Shown here piece after piece: positions 33,860 through 42,820 of a stretch of 64,000 nt of DNA; the stretch's first letter is position 1, and each line of letters starts with the position of its first letter. The notes below the pieces were generated by a model that was not told the DNA's origin, made no database searches, and saw only the letters and a program-made list of their open reading frames with translations. The DNA lies in NCBI GenBank assembly GCA_964484185.1, contig CAZAEQ010000023.1:9576-73575 (forward strand), given 5' to 3'. The DNA is from F1-120-MAGs238 sp964484185. Lineage in GTDB: Bacteria; Planctomycetota; Phycisphaerae; Phycisphaerales; UBA1924. The position numbers and the translations under genes are program-made.

Positions 33860-33955
33860 TTTCAACGCGACCGCTGGGACTTCGGTTCCGTGTCGTTGCG
33901 CTGTCCCTCTGTGAATGCAATACGGTTCACGACAGAACGCATCGCCGAGGTGCAA

Positions 33956-33994
33956 TCACAAATAGCCGCGATCTGTTGATCGCGGCCTTTGTGA
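33956..33994. terminator. Two-tier hairpin terminator
   Basis: Inner stem GCCGCGATC / GATCGCGGC (33965-33973, 33978-33986) with TGTT loop; outer stem TCACAAA / TTTGTGA (33956-33962, 33988-33994). It lies between ssrA and the converging HAF gene. T-runs are short on both sides, so termination strength is uncertain. Confidence 0.7.
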
Positions 33995-34018
33995 CTGTAC
34001 TGCGAATGTCGCACTAGT

Positions 34019-35143
34019 TCAGACTCGCCGACGCCGCGTGCTCAATACACCAGCTATCACGAACATGCCCGCAGTACCTGGCGCTGGAATCGTGACGACC
34101 CAGCCGCGAAGCTCACCATTAAATGTTCCTTCGCCCGCGAGGACTGTGCCATCGAAGGAGATGTCGCGGGTATACCCAAGCTCCCAGCCTGTGAGATCGA
34201 TTCCCAGAGTGGGAAGGTATGTATTCAAATCGACAAGTCCCAGTGATTGGGACCAAAGTGTGGCGCGTACATCAAGACCCTGGAAGCTGTAGCCGCCGAC
34301 GAGCGAACCGTCACCGCTGAGCGTGTAGGCGAAGCCGTTCGTTTCGCCAGCCAGAGAGCCGAGACTTTGGGCAATCCCGTTGGTCCAGATGGTTGCAATG
34401 TTGCCGCTAAAGCCAGCGACAATGGAACCATCGCCATTTACGCTATATGCGCTGGATGACTCATCATCAGACGATAAGAGGCCCAAGTCTTGCATTCCGC
34501 CCAATTCGGTCCAAACAAAGGCGCGGTTGCCATGAAGTGAATCGGCCACGCCGACGATCGTACTTCCGTCATTGCTCACGCGTCGACCCTCGGAATTAGT
34601 GCCACCAGCCAGCGTGCCCAGAGACTGCATTCCGCCATCAGAAGTCCATCGAAAGGCACGAGTAGCGAAGTCCGCATCGAACGCCATTCCTGTAACAACG
34701 CTTCCGTCACCGCTGATGCCGTTCCCAACCGAGGCGAACCCGCCCGACAGCACGCCGAGATTCTGCATGCCGCCAGAGGAGGTCCACCGGTATGCGCGGA
34801 CAGTCTCTTCGGGAGTATCAAAGAAAGCGCTGCCGACAATCGCCGACCCGTCGAAGTTGATGTCTTCCGCGTTTGCTCCGAACGAACCGGGAAGCGAGCC
34901 AATGCTCACAAGCCCAGAGCCAGTCCAACGGTGGGCGCTCTGCATATCCACCGTCGCTGCAACTGCCGAACCATTGCCAGCGATCGCATTGGCGCCTGAC
35001 CATGATGCACCGACGGGCACACCAATGTTGGTGATCGACTGTCCACTTGCAGTGGAAAGGCATGCGGCACTCAAGAGTGCGATCAGCGAAATCGACGAGA
35101 ACGACTTCAAACGGTATTGACGATTCATCATGACAAGAGACAT
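34019..35143 (-). CDS. Secreted HAF-repeat protein with PEP-CTERM-like tail
   Basis: Exported repeat protein of 374 residues. The signal peptide (~1-32) contains SISLIALLSAACLSTASG. The mature chain is made of about seven HAF-type repeats of ~45 residues, each with a pattern such as GISGDGSVVTGMA, RAFRWTSDGGMQSLGTLAGG and VSNDGSTIVG, likely forming a beta-propeller-like array. The end is IPAPGTAGMFVIAGVLSTRRRRV: a P-A-P motif, hydrophobic helix and Arg cluster, a planctomycete variant of the PEP-CTERM sorting signal. AGGGAG seven bases before the ATG at 35143 fixes the start. It stands alone. Function is unknown; family members are surface proteins. Confidence 0.88.
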   Translation of the reverse strand: MSLVMMNRQYRLKSFSSISLIALLSAACLSTASGQSITNIGVPVGASWSGANAIAGNGSAVAATVDMQSAHRWTGSGLVSIGSLPGSFGANAEDINFDGSAIVGSAFFDTPEETVRAYRWTSSGGMQNLGVLSGGFASVGNGISGDGSVVTGMAFDADFATRAFRWTSDGGMQSLGTLAGGTNSEGRRVSNDGSTIVGVADSLHGNRAFVWTELGGMQDLGLLSSDDESSSAYSVNGDGSIVAGFSGNIATIWTNGIAQSLGSLAGETNGFAYTLSGDGSLVGGYSFQGLDVRATLWSQSLGLVDLNTYLPTLGIDLTGWELGYTRDISFDGTVLAGEGTFNGELRGWVVTIPAPGTAGMFVIAGVLSTRRRRV

Positions 35144-35425
35144 ACATAACTCCCTATTTCTTGTTGCCAGACCAAAACACACGCAGGACACTGCCCGCGG
35201 CTCTGGCCTCATTCCATCTCTAAGCGACGGCGTGGTGACGAAGCCGACACGAAACAGCGTGTCCGCAAGAAATTTTGAATTCGAGGGATTCAGTCCTTTT
35301 ACGTTTTGCGAGGTCTGCGGACGTAGGACGGGCGTGCCCTGGCCAGTTTGCCCATGTTACCAATCTTGCCGCGTTTTTGGGTGACCTTGCCAATGCGTCA
35401 GACCGACATCGAACGCCATGTCTGG

Positions 35426-38400
35426 TCAGTTCTGGGGCGTGCGACGGTCAAATTTGGCACGTTCGGACTTCCAGCGCTCAGTCTGAGTAGTGTCGCCCTT
35501 TGCGGTGTGCAAAGCTATCAGCCGATCAATCGCGTCCTGCAGTCGGTCGATGGACTGCTTCGGAATAGTCGACTCTCGGGACTTCATTCCGTTGTACCCA
35601 TCAATGAGAAGTACTTCTGCCTCGTCGAGCCTGCCCAACCCGAGGACCGCGCCGCCGAGAACCGACTTTGTGTTGAACGTATTCCAGGCATCAGGCTGTA
35701 TCTGTTCGCGGATTTTCAGAGCCTCGCGTGCAAGTGGCTCGGCCCGAGCCCATCCCTGCAAAAGGAGCAGCCACTGCGCGCTCAGGGAGAGTCGTCCCGC
35801 AAATTCCGGATGGTCCACCCCATACTCAGATCTACCGAGCTCCAGAAAAGTCTCGATCAACGCCTCCGCCTTTGCGAGATGGTCAGGCCGCGGGAGTTTG
35901 GCGTAGGCCTCGAGTAGATGGGGCATGACAAATGCAAAGCGAGGCTCCGTCTTGGAGGACTTGTACGCTGCCTCCAGCAGAGGAATGGCCTCAATAAAGC
36001 GGCCAGCGTCTTTGTAGTTCACTCCAAGGTTTGCCGCGGTGCTGCGAGTTTCTATGTGCTCCTTTCCCAGCGTGTTCTGTTGTTCCTGAAGCAGTGACTC
36101 AAAAAGCGGGATTGACAGCCCAAGTTCGCCGCGAGACCAGTATTGCACCGCTCGCTTGGACCGACTCGCATGGGAGTTGGGCGGCGCTCGTTCAGAAATT
36201 CGTGCAGCCATCGCCTCCGCTCGCTTGTCGATCGCGTCGGCCTCGCCATCGTGCCCCAGGGTTCGCTTTATCTCGGCAAGGCTTCTGAGAAAGCCGACCA
36301 GAACGTTGCTGTCCCCTTTTGTGGTCCGCTCTTCAATTCCAATCGCTTCGGTCATGAGCTTGTCGGCTTCGGGCGCCCTGTTCAGTGCCAAAAGGACCTT
36401 TGCGCGACAGCTTAGAGCAGCCGCCAGGGAAGGGTGATCTCCGACGAAACAGGCACGAAGCATGGCCTCCGCCTTCGTCACGGTCGACTCCGCCTCAACC
36501 GGGCGGCCAAGTTCAAGCCTTGTCGCCGACAGATTCACCAGACTCACCGCGAGCGCAGGGTGCTTCTCCTTGTAAAGCCGCTCTCTCATGCCCACGGCCT
36601 GCACGAAAAGTTCCTCTGCCTCCAGGTAACGACCAGCATGTGTACGGGCAAGTCCAAGGTTGTTCAGCCCTGCCGCTACTTCTGGGTGATCGCCAGGGAA
36701 TAGGCGACGGTGGATATCCAAGGACTCAGAAAGCAGTGCCACAGCCTCGACATGATCGCCAAGTGCCTGGCGGGCAAGAGCGAGATTGTTAAGGCAGATG
36801 GCAACCTCGGTATGATCCGTTGTGTGCGTTCTTCTGCTGCGTTCCAGCGCCTCGGCGTTCAATGCTGCAGCTTCCTGATAGCGACCCTGCTCGAACCGCA
36901 GACTGCCGAGATACTGGATGACTCCTGTCAATGCAGGATCATCACCAGTGTGCAACCGCCGACGCATCGCCATTGCTTCGGTCATGAGGACATCGGCTTC
37001 ATCGAGGCGTCTCAGGTCCAGGTAGATCAGCGCGACCGCTTCTATTTTTTCTGCCAGATCTGGATGATCGCCCAAATGGATCCGTCGACTCAGTTCGAGC
37101 GCACGGAGTGCCAATGGCTCGGCTTCGACGATCCGCCCGTTGCTCTTGTTGACCTGTGCAATGATCGCCCGAAGCGAGGACTCGGTTGCGGGGTCATTTC
37201 GGAAGCGGCCGGAATCAATGTCCGCCACTGCATTTTCCATTGCCGCGAAAATTGTCAGGTCTTGGCCGGCGCCACGAAACTCCGCAAGGTTCTGTGCATC
37301 GCTCGAGCGGAGTGCCTGAATCACGAACTTGCTGATTGCCTCCGCCCGGAGGCGAGCCTCTGACTCTTCCTTCCTCGCAAGCTGCGCGCGCTGTGTCTCA
37401 GCGATTGCGATCTTCTCATTCTGTTCTGACACTAACCTGGCTTTCACCTCAGCTTCAGCCGCCAGAGTAGCTTTGGCCCGTTCCACCTCCGCCCTGTCTC
37501 GCTCGCGGCTGGCAGAGATCATTCCCACCGTTGTGCCTGCCGCACCGATCACCAGGGTTATTGCAACAGCCGCTCCCGCGACCACCAGAAGGCGGTTACG
37601 TTTAATAAACTTTCCAAGTCTGTACCTTGCGCTGGGCGCTCCCGCAGTGACAGGTTCGTCGTTAAGGTGCCGCTTGATATCTGCGGCCAACCCACTCGCA
37701 GTCTCATACCGACGAGTGCGGTCCTTCTCCAGGCACTTCATCACTATCCAGTCCAGATCCCCCTTCAGCGTGCTCACCAGCTTCTTCGGGTCCGTCGCCT
37801 GGCGCTGCACCGCCATGCGAGTACCCTCCACGCCCATAGAACTCAATCGGGTGCTTGGCTTGTGTGGTTCAACTTCACGAATGATGCGCATCATCTCCGC
37901 AAAACCAGCTTCCATCAGCGACCTGGAGTCAAACGGCGTAGTCCCGGTGAGCAGCTGGTAGAGCAACACACCCAGCGAGTAGATGTCGCTGCGCGTATCG
38001 ATGTCCAGGCCGCTCATTTCTGCCTGTTCCGGGCTCATGTACGCGGGCGTTCCGATCATCTGCCTGTGTTCGGTAAATAGTGTCTTGTTCGTCAGTTCGC
38101 TGCTGGTGGCCTTGGCAATACCAAAGTCGATCACCTTGGGCACCGGCACTCCATCGTGCATTGTCACTATGACATTACTGGGTTTGATGTCTCGGTGGAT
38201 AATTCCCTTCTGGTGGGCGTGTTGGATCGCGTGGCAGGTGTTGGTGAAAAGCTGCAGCCGGGCCTTGGTGTCCAACCGCTCCGTGTCGCAATACTCAAGG
38301 ATGGGAACGCCCCTGATGTACTCCATCACGAAGTATGGACGACCCGCGTCAGTCGCTCCGGCATCCAGCACCTTCGCGATATTCGGGTGGTCCATCATCG

Positions 38401-38842
38401 CCAGCGCTTGACGTTCGGCTTCGAACCGCGCGATCACCTGCTTGGTGTCCATACCGAGTTTGATAATCTTGAGCGCCACCCGACGCTTCACAGGCTCGCG
38501 CTGCTCGGCCATCCAGACAGTACCAAAGCCGCCCTCCCCAATCATTTGGAGCAACTTGTACCGACCGATCAACTGTCCCTCTCGCTCATGGGACAGACCC
38601 TGCGCCAGGGTCGGGTCGTTCAGACTCATGGCGAGCTTTCCAAACTGTGAGCCCGGCTTGATTTCCGCCGTCGGCGAACCGAGAAATCCCGCGGCACGAT
38701 CCAGCGATGCCAGAAGCGATTCAACTTCCGTACGAAGCGAAACATCGTCGCCACAGGCAGTATGCAAATACTGAGCCCGCTGATCGGCAGGCACATCGAT
38801 CACGCTGGCCAGAAGACTCTGCACACGCTCCGAATTAGTCAT
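35426..38842 (-). CDS. Transmembrane Ser/Thr protein kinase with TPR repeats
   Basis: Receptor-like serine/threonine kinase of 1138 residues. Glycine loop GEGGFG (102-107), Lys125 in VALKI, HRDIKPSN (216-223), DFG (239-241), GTPAYMSPEQA and DIYSLGVLLYQ are all intact, so it should be active. One transmembrane segment lies at ~418-441, followed by a charged coiled coil (~445-500, rich in RERDRAEVERAK-type sequence) and at least ten TPR/kinesin-light-chain type repeats (EAEPLALRALELSRRIHLGDHP, then related units) to the C-terminus. It starts three bases after the stop of an ECF sigma gene, so both are translated from one message. This tight pairing suggests the kinase acts on the sigma factor, as proposed for planctomycetes. 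Confidence 0.94.
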   Translation of the reverse strand: MTNSERVQSLLASVIDVPADQRAQYLHTACGDDVSLRTEVESLLASLDRAAGFLGSPTAEIKPGSQFGKLAMSLNDPTLAQGLSHEREGQLIGRYKLLQMIGEGGFGTVWMAEQREPVKRRVALKIIKLGMDTKQVIARFEAERQALAMMDHPNIAKVLDAGATDAGRPYFVMEYIRGVPILEYCDTERLDTKARLQLFTNTCHAIQHAHQKGIIHRDIKPSNVIVTMHDGVPVPKVIDFGIAKATSSELTNKTLFTEHRQMIGTPAYMSPEQAEMSGLDIDTRSDIYSLGVLLYQLLTGTTPFDSRSLMEAGFAEMMRIIREVEPHKPSTRLSSMGVEGTRMAVQRQATDPKKLVSTLKGDLDWIVMKCLEKDRTRRYETASGLAADIKRHLNDEPVTAGAPSARYRLGKFIKRNRLLVVAGAAVAITLVIGAAGTTVGMISASRERDRAEVERAKATLAAEAEVKARLVSEQNEKIAIAETQRAQLARKEESEARLRAEAISKFVIQALRSSDAQNLAEFRGAGQDLTIFAAMENAVADIDSGRFRNDPATESSLRAIIAQVNKSNGRIVEAEPLALRALELSRRIHLGDHPDLAEKIEAVALIYLDLRRLDEADVLMTEAMAMRRRLHTGDDPALTGVIQYLGSLRFEQGRYQEAAALNAEALERSRRTHTTDHTEVAICLNNLALARQALGDHVEAVALLSESLDIHRRLFPGDHPEVAAGLNNLGLARTHAGRYLEAEELFVQAVGMRERLYKEKHPALAVSLVNLSATRLELGRPVEAESTVTKAEAMLRACFVGDHPSLAAALSCRAKVLLALNRAPEADKLMTEAIGIEERTTKGDSNVLVGFLRSLAEIKRTLGHDGEADAIDKRAEAMAARISERAPPNSHASRSKRAVQYWSRGELGLSIPLFESLLQEQQNTLGKEHIETRSTAANLGVNYKDAGRFIEAIPLLEAAYKSSKTEPRFAFVMPHLLEAYAKLPRPDHLAKAEALIETFLELGRSEYGVDHPEFAGRLSLSAQWLLLLQGWARAEPLAREALKIREQIQPDAWNTFNTKSVLGGAVLGLGRLDEAEVLLIDGYNGMKSRESTIPKQSIDRLQDAIDRLIALHTAKGDTTQTERWKSERAKFDRRTPQN

Positions 38843-38845
38843 CGG

Positions 38846-39448
38846 TCAGCCCTTTCGTTCGTCCTCGCTGAGCACCCGGTGCAGCCACGCCCGTGCAAAG
38901 GTCCAAAGGCGGTTCACCGTTCGCTCTGAGACGCCAAGCGTCAGCGCGGTCTGTTCCACACTGAGTCCAGCAAAAAACCGAAGTTGAACCACTTGTGCAG
39001 CTTCGGCCGACTCTTTCTCCAAGCGATCTAATGCCTCGTCAAACGACACGAATTGTTCAAAATTTTCCGAGGCTACCAGGTCGGCGGCAGACGCGAAGTC
39101 CACTCGTCTAGGCGGCGACCCATCACTCCCCCCGCGCTTTGCTCGACCCCGGGCCTTGGCGTAGTCCAAGAGCACTCGTCGCATTGCTTCCGCCGCCGCC
39201 GTATAAAAGTGCCTGCGGCCATCCCATGGCACTTCTCGTGGCCCTACCAGCCGCAGGTAGGCCTCGTGAACCAGTGCGGTCGCCGAAAGAGTGTGCCCCG
39301 CTCGCTCAGTCGCGAGGTTCAGCTGGGCCGACTTGCGAAGTTGCTCGTACACCAGCGGCAAGAGGCGATCGGCAGCCGAACCGTCGCCGCTGGCAATGGC
39401 GTTCATCAGAAGCGTGGCGTCCTCGGGTTGTTGTGGCGTGGCAGACAT
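38846..39448 (-). CDS. ECF sigma factor (planctomycete SigK-like type)
   Basis: Sigma-70 family ECF factor of 200 residues. Region 2 is visible around LSATALVHEAYLRLVG and WDGRRHFYTAAAEAMRRVLLD; region 4 has the helix-turn-helix GLSVEQTALTLGVSERTVNRL and ends with FARAWLHRVL. The wording HTLSATALVHEAYLRL is that of the ECF group common in planctomycetes and acidobacteria. The kinase gene follows after three bases. No anti-sigma protein is encoded next to it. Regulated genes are unknown. The 250-base region above 39448 holds its promoter and, further on, the mscL terminator. Confidence 0.94.
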   Translation of the reverse strand: MSATPQQPEDATLLMNAIASGDGSAADRLLPLVYEQLRKSAQLNLATERAGHTLSATALVHEAYLRLVGPREVPWDGRRHFYTAAAEAMRRVLLDYAKARGRAKRGGSDGSPPRRVDFASAADLVASENFEQFVSFDEALDRLEKESAEAAQVVQLRFFAGLSVEQTALTLGVSERTVNRLWTFARAWLHRVLSEDERKG

Positions 39449-39635
39449 GGCCTGATGGTAATCTCTGGTTACGTGTTAAGCGAGATGGTTGCAACGCCGA
39501 CTTGCACGTATTCATGACTCGACTTTGGTGTAAGAAGAGTGCCAGAGCGGCCAATGTTTCGAAAAACGCCGATCTAACTTGCTGATCTCGTTATTGTCAC
39601 CATGCACATGTGTCTCTGTGATGAACGCAAAACTA

Positions 39636-39673
39636 CAACACCCGCGCTGCGAACTTTCGCAACGCGGGTGTTG
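39636..39673 (-). terminator. Rho-independent terminator of mscL
   Basis: Arms CAACACCCGCG and CGCGGGTGTTG (39636-39646, 39663-39673) enclose a second stem TTCGCA/TGCGAA. On the minus strand the stem is followed by TAGTTTTGCGTTTT. It lies 25 bases after the mscL stop. Confidence 0.85.
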
Positions 39674-39698
39674 ATGTTTTTACACTGAACTGTTGCGC

Positions 39699-40136
39699 TT
39701 ACTTGCGAGCAAGCAAGTCGCGGATTTCCTTGAGGTAGTCCTTCTCGCTGGGGCCAGCGGGGGCTGGTGCGGGAGCGGGCTTCTCGGTATCGAAACGCTT
39801 TTTCGCAGCCGTGTAGGCCTTGACCATCAGGAATACGACAAATGCCATGATCAGGAAGTTGATTGTCTCGGTGATGAACGCGCCGTAGCCCATCGCGACG
39901 CCGTTTGCTTTGGCGTCGACGTATTTCATGCCCGCGACAAAGGTGTCCTTCTTGGTCAGCATCACGTACTGATCATTGAAATTCACACCACCCGCAAGAC
40001 CCAGAATCGGGCTGATGAGGTGATCAATAAGAGCGGTCACAATCTTGCCAAACGCTCCACCCATGATCACGCCGATTGCGAGATCAAAAACATTGCCCTT
40101 GATCGCAAAATCACGAAAGTCCTGAACAAAACCCAT
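39699..40136 (-). CDS. mscL: Large-conductance mechanosensitive channel
   Basis: Homopentameric inner-membrane channel that opens on membrane tension and releases solutes at hypo-osmotic shock. The protein has 145 residues, the normal length. The N-terminal GFVQDFRDFAIKGNVFDLAIGVIMGGAFGKIV contains the pore-lining helix; the second helix is TETINFLIMAFVVFLMV. The periplasmic loop lies between, and the C-terminal bundle PSEKDYLKEIRDLLARK follows an Ala/Pro linker. AAGGAG precedes the ATG at 40136; the longer in-frame ORF to 40262 is rejected. The aat gene upstream ends 104 bases before it on the same strand. It has its own terminator. Confidence 0.96.
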   Translation of the reverse strand: MGFVQDFRDFAIKGNVFDLAIGVIMGGAFGKIVTALIDHLISPILGLAGGVNFNDQYVMLTKKDTFVAGMKYVDAKANGVAMGYGAFITETINFLIMAFVVFLMVKAYTAAKKRFDTEKPAPAPAPAGPSEKDYLKEIRDLLARK

Positions 40137-40240
40137 ATGAATTCTCCTTCGTTTTGAGAACCGCCCCAGAGCTGGGAACGACCTCGTTACCTCGGACCAT
40201 ATCACATGGCCGCAATATTTGCAAATTGCGGAAACTTCCC

Positions 40241-40918
40241 TCAGTTGACATTCTGGTCCCAAAGCTGGTTTCTGCCCTGTAATTGCGCAAGCAAGTTCAA
40301 ATATTCGCTGGCAGGGATCTCGTATGCCCCGAATTGTGCAGTGTGTGGATTGGCGATTTGGCTATCAAGAACCTGAAAATTCTGCTTCCGCAGGTGTTCT
40401 ACCAGGTGAATCAGGCACACTTTGCTTGCATCCGTGCCGCCCCACTCTGGCCTGCTGAACATGGACTCGCCGCAGAAAATAGAACCAATCGCGACGCCAT
40501 ACAGCCCGCCGACCAGTATCTTCTCCCTCTCAACAACGGCGCCATCGGGCGCTGGATTCGCCCAGGGCAACCACGCCTCCACACTGTGCGCGTGTCCGGC
40601 GCGATGCAGTTCAACATACGCATTTACAATATCATCCGTTAGCCAGTCTCCGTGCCCCTCGCGCGGTTCGGCACATGAGCGAATGACCGCCGCGAAATTG
40701 CGATCAATCGCTATCTCAAATCGATTCTGCCTCACCTTGGCCGCAAGCGTCTTCGAAACATGAAATCGCTCATCCAGCGGAATGAGGCACCGCGATTGCG
40801 GCTGCACCCACTCGACCTCATCTGGATCATCGCCAAACCCGGCCATGGGAAAATAGCCTTCGCGATACAGCGAGAGGATGCCCTCAACCAGCGACATGCC
40901 ATCTGGAATCGGCAGCAT
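40241..40918 (-). CDS. aat: Leucyl/phenylalanyl-tRNA-protein transferase
   Basis: Transfers Leu or Phe from aminoacyl-tRNA to N-terminal Arg or Lys of proteins, marking them for ClpS/ClpAP degradation by the N-end rule. The protein has 225 residues. Family motifs are EGYFPMAGF (~20-28), PLDERFHVSKTLA, the GNAT-like core GGLYGVAIGSIFCGESMFS (137-155), ASK (164-166) and QIANPHTAQFGAYEI. It starts two bases after the stop of a small conserved gene, so the two are co-transcribed. The slightly downstream ATG (MSLVEG) is an alternative start. Confidence 0.95.
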   Translation of the reverse strand: MLPIPDGMSLVEGILSLYREGYFPMAGFGDDPDEVEWVQPQSRCLIPLDERFHVSKTLAAKVRQNRFEIAIDRNFAAVIRSCAEPREGHGDWLTDDIVNAYVELHRAGHAHSVEAWLPWANPAPDGAVVEREKILVGGLYGVAIGSIFCGESMFSRPEWGGTDASKVCLIHLVEHLRKQNFQVLDSQIANPHTAQFGAYEIPASEYLNLLAQLQGRNQLWDQNVN

Positions 40919-40920
40919 GT

Positions 40921-41259
40921 TCAGGAACCGATGCGCTCGGGGTCAGGAAAGTCGCGGGACAACGCACTCTTGAAATCAACAGCATTCGAATACACCGGTC
41001 GGTGCAGCTCTTCAACTTTTCCCGACCGCGTCGCCACAGTTGAAAACGCCCGATCCAGCTGCGCCAGATCCCTGGTCCAGACACGGATATGAAATTCGCC
41101 CAGTCCTTCTGGTCCAAAGCCAAACTTCCGCCGCGTGAGCGACCAACCTTCAATCGAACCTTCATCCTTGAGAAAATCAAGATACGCTTTCACCGCCGCC
41201 GCCCATTCCAGGTCTTTTCGCGAGTCCCTCAAGTTCGCCCACATTTCGTAGTAATTCAT
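40921..41259 (-). CDS. Small conserved hypothetical protein
   Basis: Protein of 112 residues without recognised catalytic motif. It starts MNYYEMWANLRDSRKDLEW and contains WSLTRRKFGFGPEGLGEFH and VYSNAVDFKSALSRDFPDPE. The wording recalls a small family of unknown function annotated as DUF6614, but that is from memory and unverified. Its length and mixed alpha/beta pattern suggest a single ferredoxin-like domain. It lies directly ahead of aat (two-base gap) and is divergent from tsaE, whose GTG is only 26 bases away, so promoters must lie within coding sequence or be shared. The ATG at 41259 is preferred to in-frame ATGs at 41283 and 41301. Confidence 0.72.
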   Translation of the reverse strand: MNYYEMWANLRDSRKDLEWAAAVKAYLDFLKDEGSIEGWSLTRRKFGFGPEGLGEFHIRVWTRDLAQLDRAFSTVATRSGKVEELHRPVYSNAVDFKSALSRDFPDPERIGS

Positions 41260-41285
41260 GGCCCAAGCGTATCTACGATTCATTC

Positions 41286-41957
41286 GTGCTGGAAGTCTCA
41301 CGCATCACAGATTCTTTGGAAGCCACCCTTGCATTGGCAACTGGGCTGGCATCTCTTCTTCGCTCAGGCGACACCGTCCTCCTTCAAGGCGAACTTGGCG
41401 CGGGCAAAACCACCTTCACCCGTGGCGTGATGTCGTTCTTCAACCCCAAGGCATCCGGCGTCTCCAGCCCGACTTTCGTCATGGTGAATCAATACCCGGT
41501 GAGCCAGGCCGTCAACGGAATCTCCAGCGTCACCCATGTTGATGCATATCGCCTTCGTTCAGCGGCAGACCTTGATGCACTCGGCTGGGATCAGCTCTTT
41601 TCTGACCAAGGCGTCGCCGCGCCGGGAACCGTTGCACTCATTGAGTGGCCGGAACGAATTGCAGAAGCCCTGCCGCGAAAAGGGGCGATTGTGGTTGAGC
41701 TGTTTCACGCGGGGCTGACATCGCGGGAATTCAGATTTCGATTCCCTGATGAAATCGGAGAGCGTCCGGAAACTCGCTTGTTCCTTGAGCGCGAACCCGT
41801 AGTATGCCCGACGACAAAAGTGTGGGTTTCGCCTACGAATCAGGCGTATCCATTCGCAAGCGAGCGGGCCAGAATGGCGGACCTGGGCAAGTGGATGAGC
41901 GGGTCGTACACCATCAGCAGGCCCGCAACCGAAGATGATGCAGCCCCCGGCAAGTGA
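41286..41957 (+). CDS. tsaE: TsaE ATPase with cysteine-poor YacG-like C-terminal extension
   Basis: ATPase subunit of the t6A tRNA-modification machinery (with TsaB and TsaD), 223 residues from a GTG start; typical TsaE has ~150. Walker A GELGAGKTT lies at 35-43, SSPTFVMVNQY at ~60-70, HVDAYRL at 84-90 and the Walker B-like ALIEWPERI at ~117-125. After residue ~170 comes an extra tail with CPTTKVW (174-180), YPFASERARMADLGKWMSG (188-206) and YTI. This follows the YacG (zinc-ribbon gyrase inhibitor) pattern CPTC...FCSxRCxxxDLGxW, but the second, third and fourth cysteines are Thr, Ala and Ala. No frameshift is needed. There is no clear ribosome binding site. A GT2 gene follows after 15 bases. 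Confidence 0.88.
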   Translation: MLEVSRITDSLEATLALATGLASLLRSGDTVLLQGELGAGKTTFTRGVMSFFNPKASGVSSPTFVMVNQYPVSQAVNGISSVTHVDAYRLRSAADLDALGWDQLFSDQGVAAPGTVALIEWPERIAEALPRKGAIVVELFHAGLTSREFRFRFPDEIGERPETRLFLEREPVVCPTTKVWVSPTNQAYPFASERARMADLGKWMSGSYTISRPATEDDAAPGK

Positions 41958-41972
41958 TTGAGCCCTACTGTT

Positions 41973-42818
41973 ATGGCCTTGGCCGACGCTTCCCATCGCA
42001 ACACAGAAATCGACCCCGTGCTTGTTGAAGTCAAGTCGGTTGATATCGCATCACTTCGCGGCGGCCCCTTAACGATCGCGCCAGATACCACCGTGGCGCT
42101 GCCCGTGTTCAACGAGGCACGCACAATCCGGGCAACGCTGAACGCGATAATCCCTTTCTCTGATGCTCACCCGCAATTCGAGTTCGTTTTTGTCGATGAT
42201 GGCTCACGCGATGGCACCTCTGGCGCGATTTCTGACCTGATCTCTTCTCGGCAGGACATTCGCCGGCCCAAGCGGATATCTCTGCTTGAATGCAAGGTCA
42301 ACGGTGGCAAAGGCCGCGCGATTTCGACCGCGCTCGAACTCACACGCAGCGACTATTTCTGCTTCCTTGATGGCGATCTTGCGTACTCGCTGGATCACCT
42401 GCTGAAATTACGATCTGCTCTCAACACTTCGCAGGTGGTGATCGGGTCGCGTGCGTTGATCGCTGGCGAAGATCTTGAAGTGCGATTCACCCGCCGCGTA
42501 CTTGGAATGGGATTCAATCGAATCGCTCGCTCGCTGCTTGGTCTGCCTTTCAGAGATACGCAAGCGGGACTCAAAGGCTTCCGCACCGCCGATGCGCGTG
42601 AGATCTTCAAACGACTGCGCCTCACCGGTTTTGCGTTTGACGCCGAAGCGCTCTACATCGCCCATCACCTGGGGATGTCGATCGCCGAAGTTCCGGCGCA
42701 TGTCAGCGAACATCATCGCGCGAAACAGTCCAACGTCAATCTGATCACTGAGCCGCCAAAAATGCTGGCACAGCTTGCCGGTATTCGCCTGCGCGGAATC
42801 CGCGGCCAATACAAGTAA
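41973..42818 (+). CDS. Family 2 glycosyltransferase (dolichol-phosphate mannosyltransferase-like)
   Basis: Cytoplasmic GT-A fold glycosyltransferase of 281 residues, probably transferring a sugar to polyprenyl phosphate. Seen: VALPVFNEARTIRATL near residue 35, VFVDDGSRDGT, the NGGKGRAISTALEL loop, metal-binding DGDLAYSLDHLLKL, GSRAL, FRDTQAGLKGFR and the FDAEALYIAH segment. This is the order of the DPM1/GtrB-like group but without the C-terminal membrane helices of GtrB. A TTG five codons upstream could also serve as start. It follows tsaE by 15 bases and converges on gspE with a two-base gap. Confidence 0.9.
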   Translation: MALADASHRNTEIDPVLVEVKSVDIASLRGGPLTIAPDTTVALPVFNEARTIRATLNAIIPFSDAHPQFEFVFVDDGSRDGTSGAISDLISSRQDIRRPKRISLLECKVNGGKGRAISTALELTRSDYFCFLDGDLAYSLDHLLKLRSALNTSQVVIGSRALIAGEDLEVRFTRRVLGMGFNRIARSLLGLPFRDTQAGLKGFRTADAREIFKRLRLTGFAFDAEALYIAHHLGMSIAEVPAHVSEHHRAKQSNVNLITEPPKMLAQLAGIRLRGIRGQYK

Positions 42819-42820
42819 TA

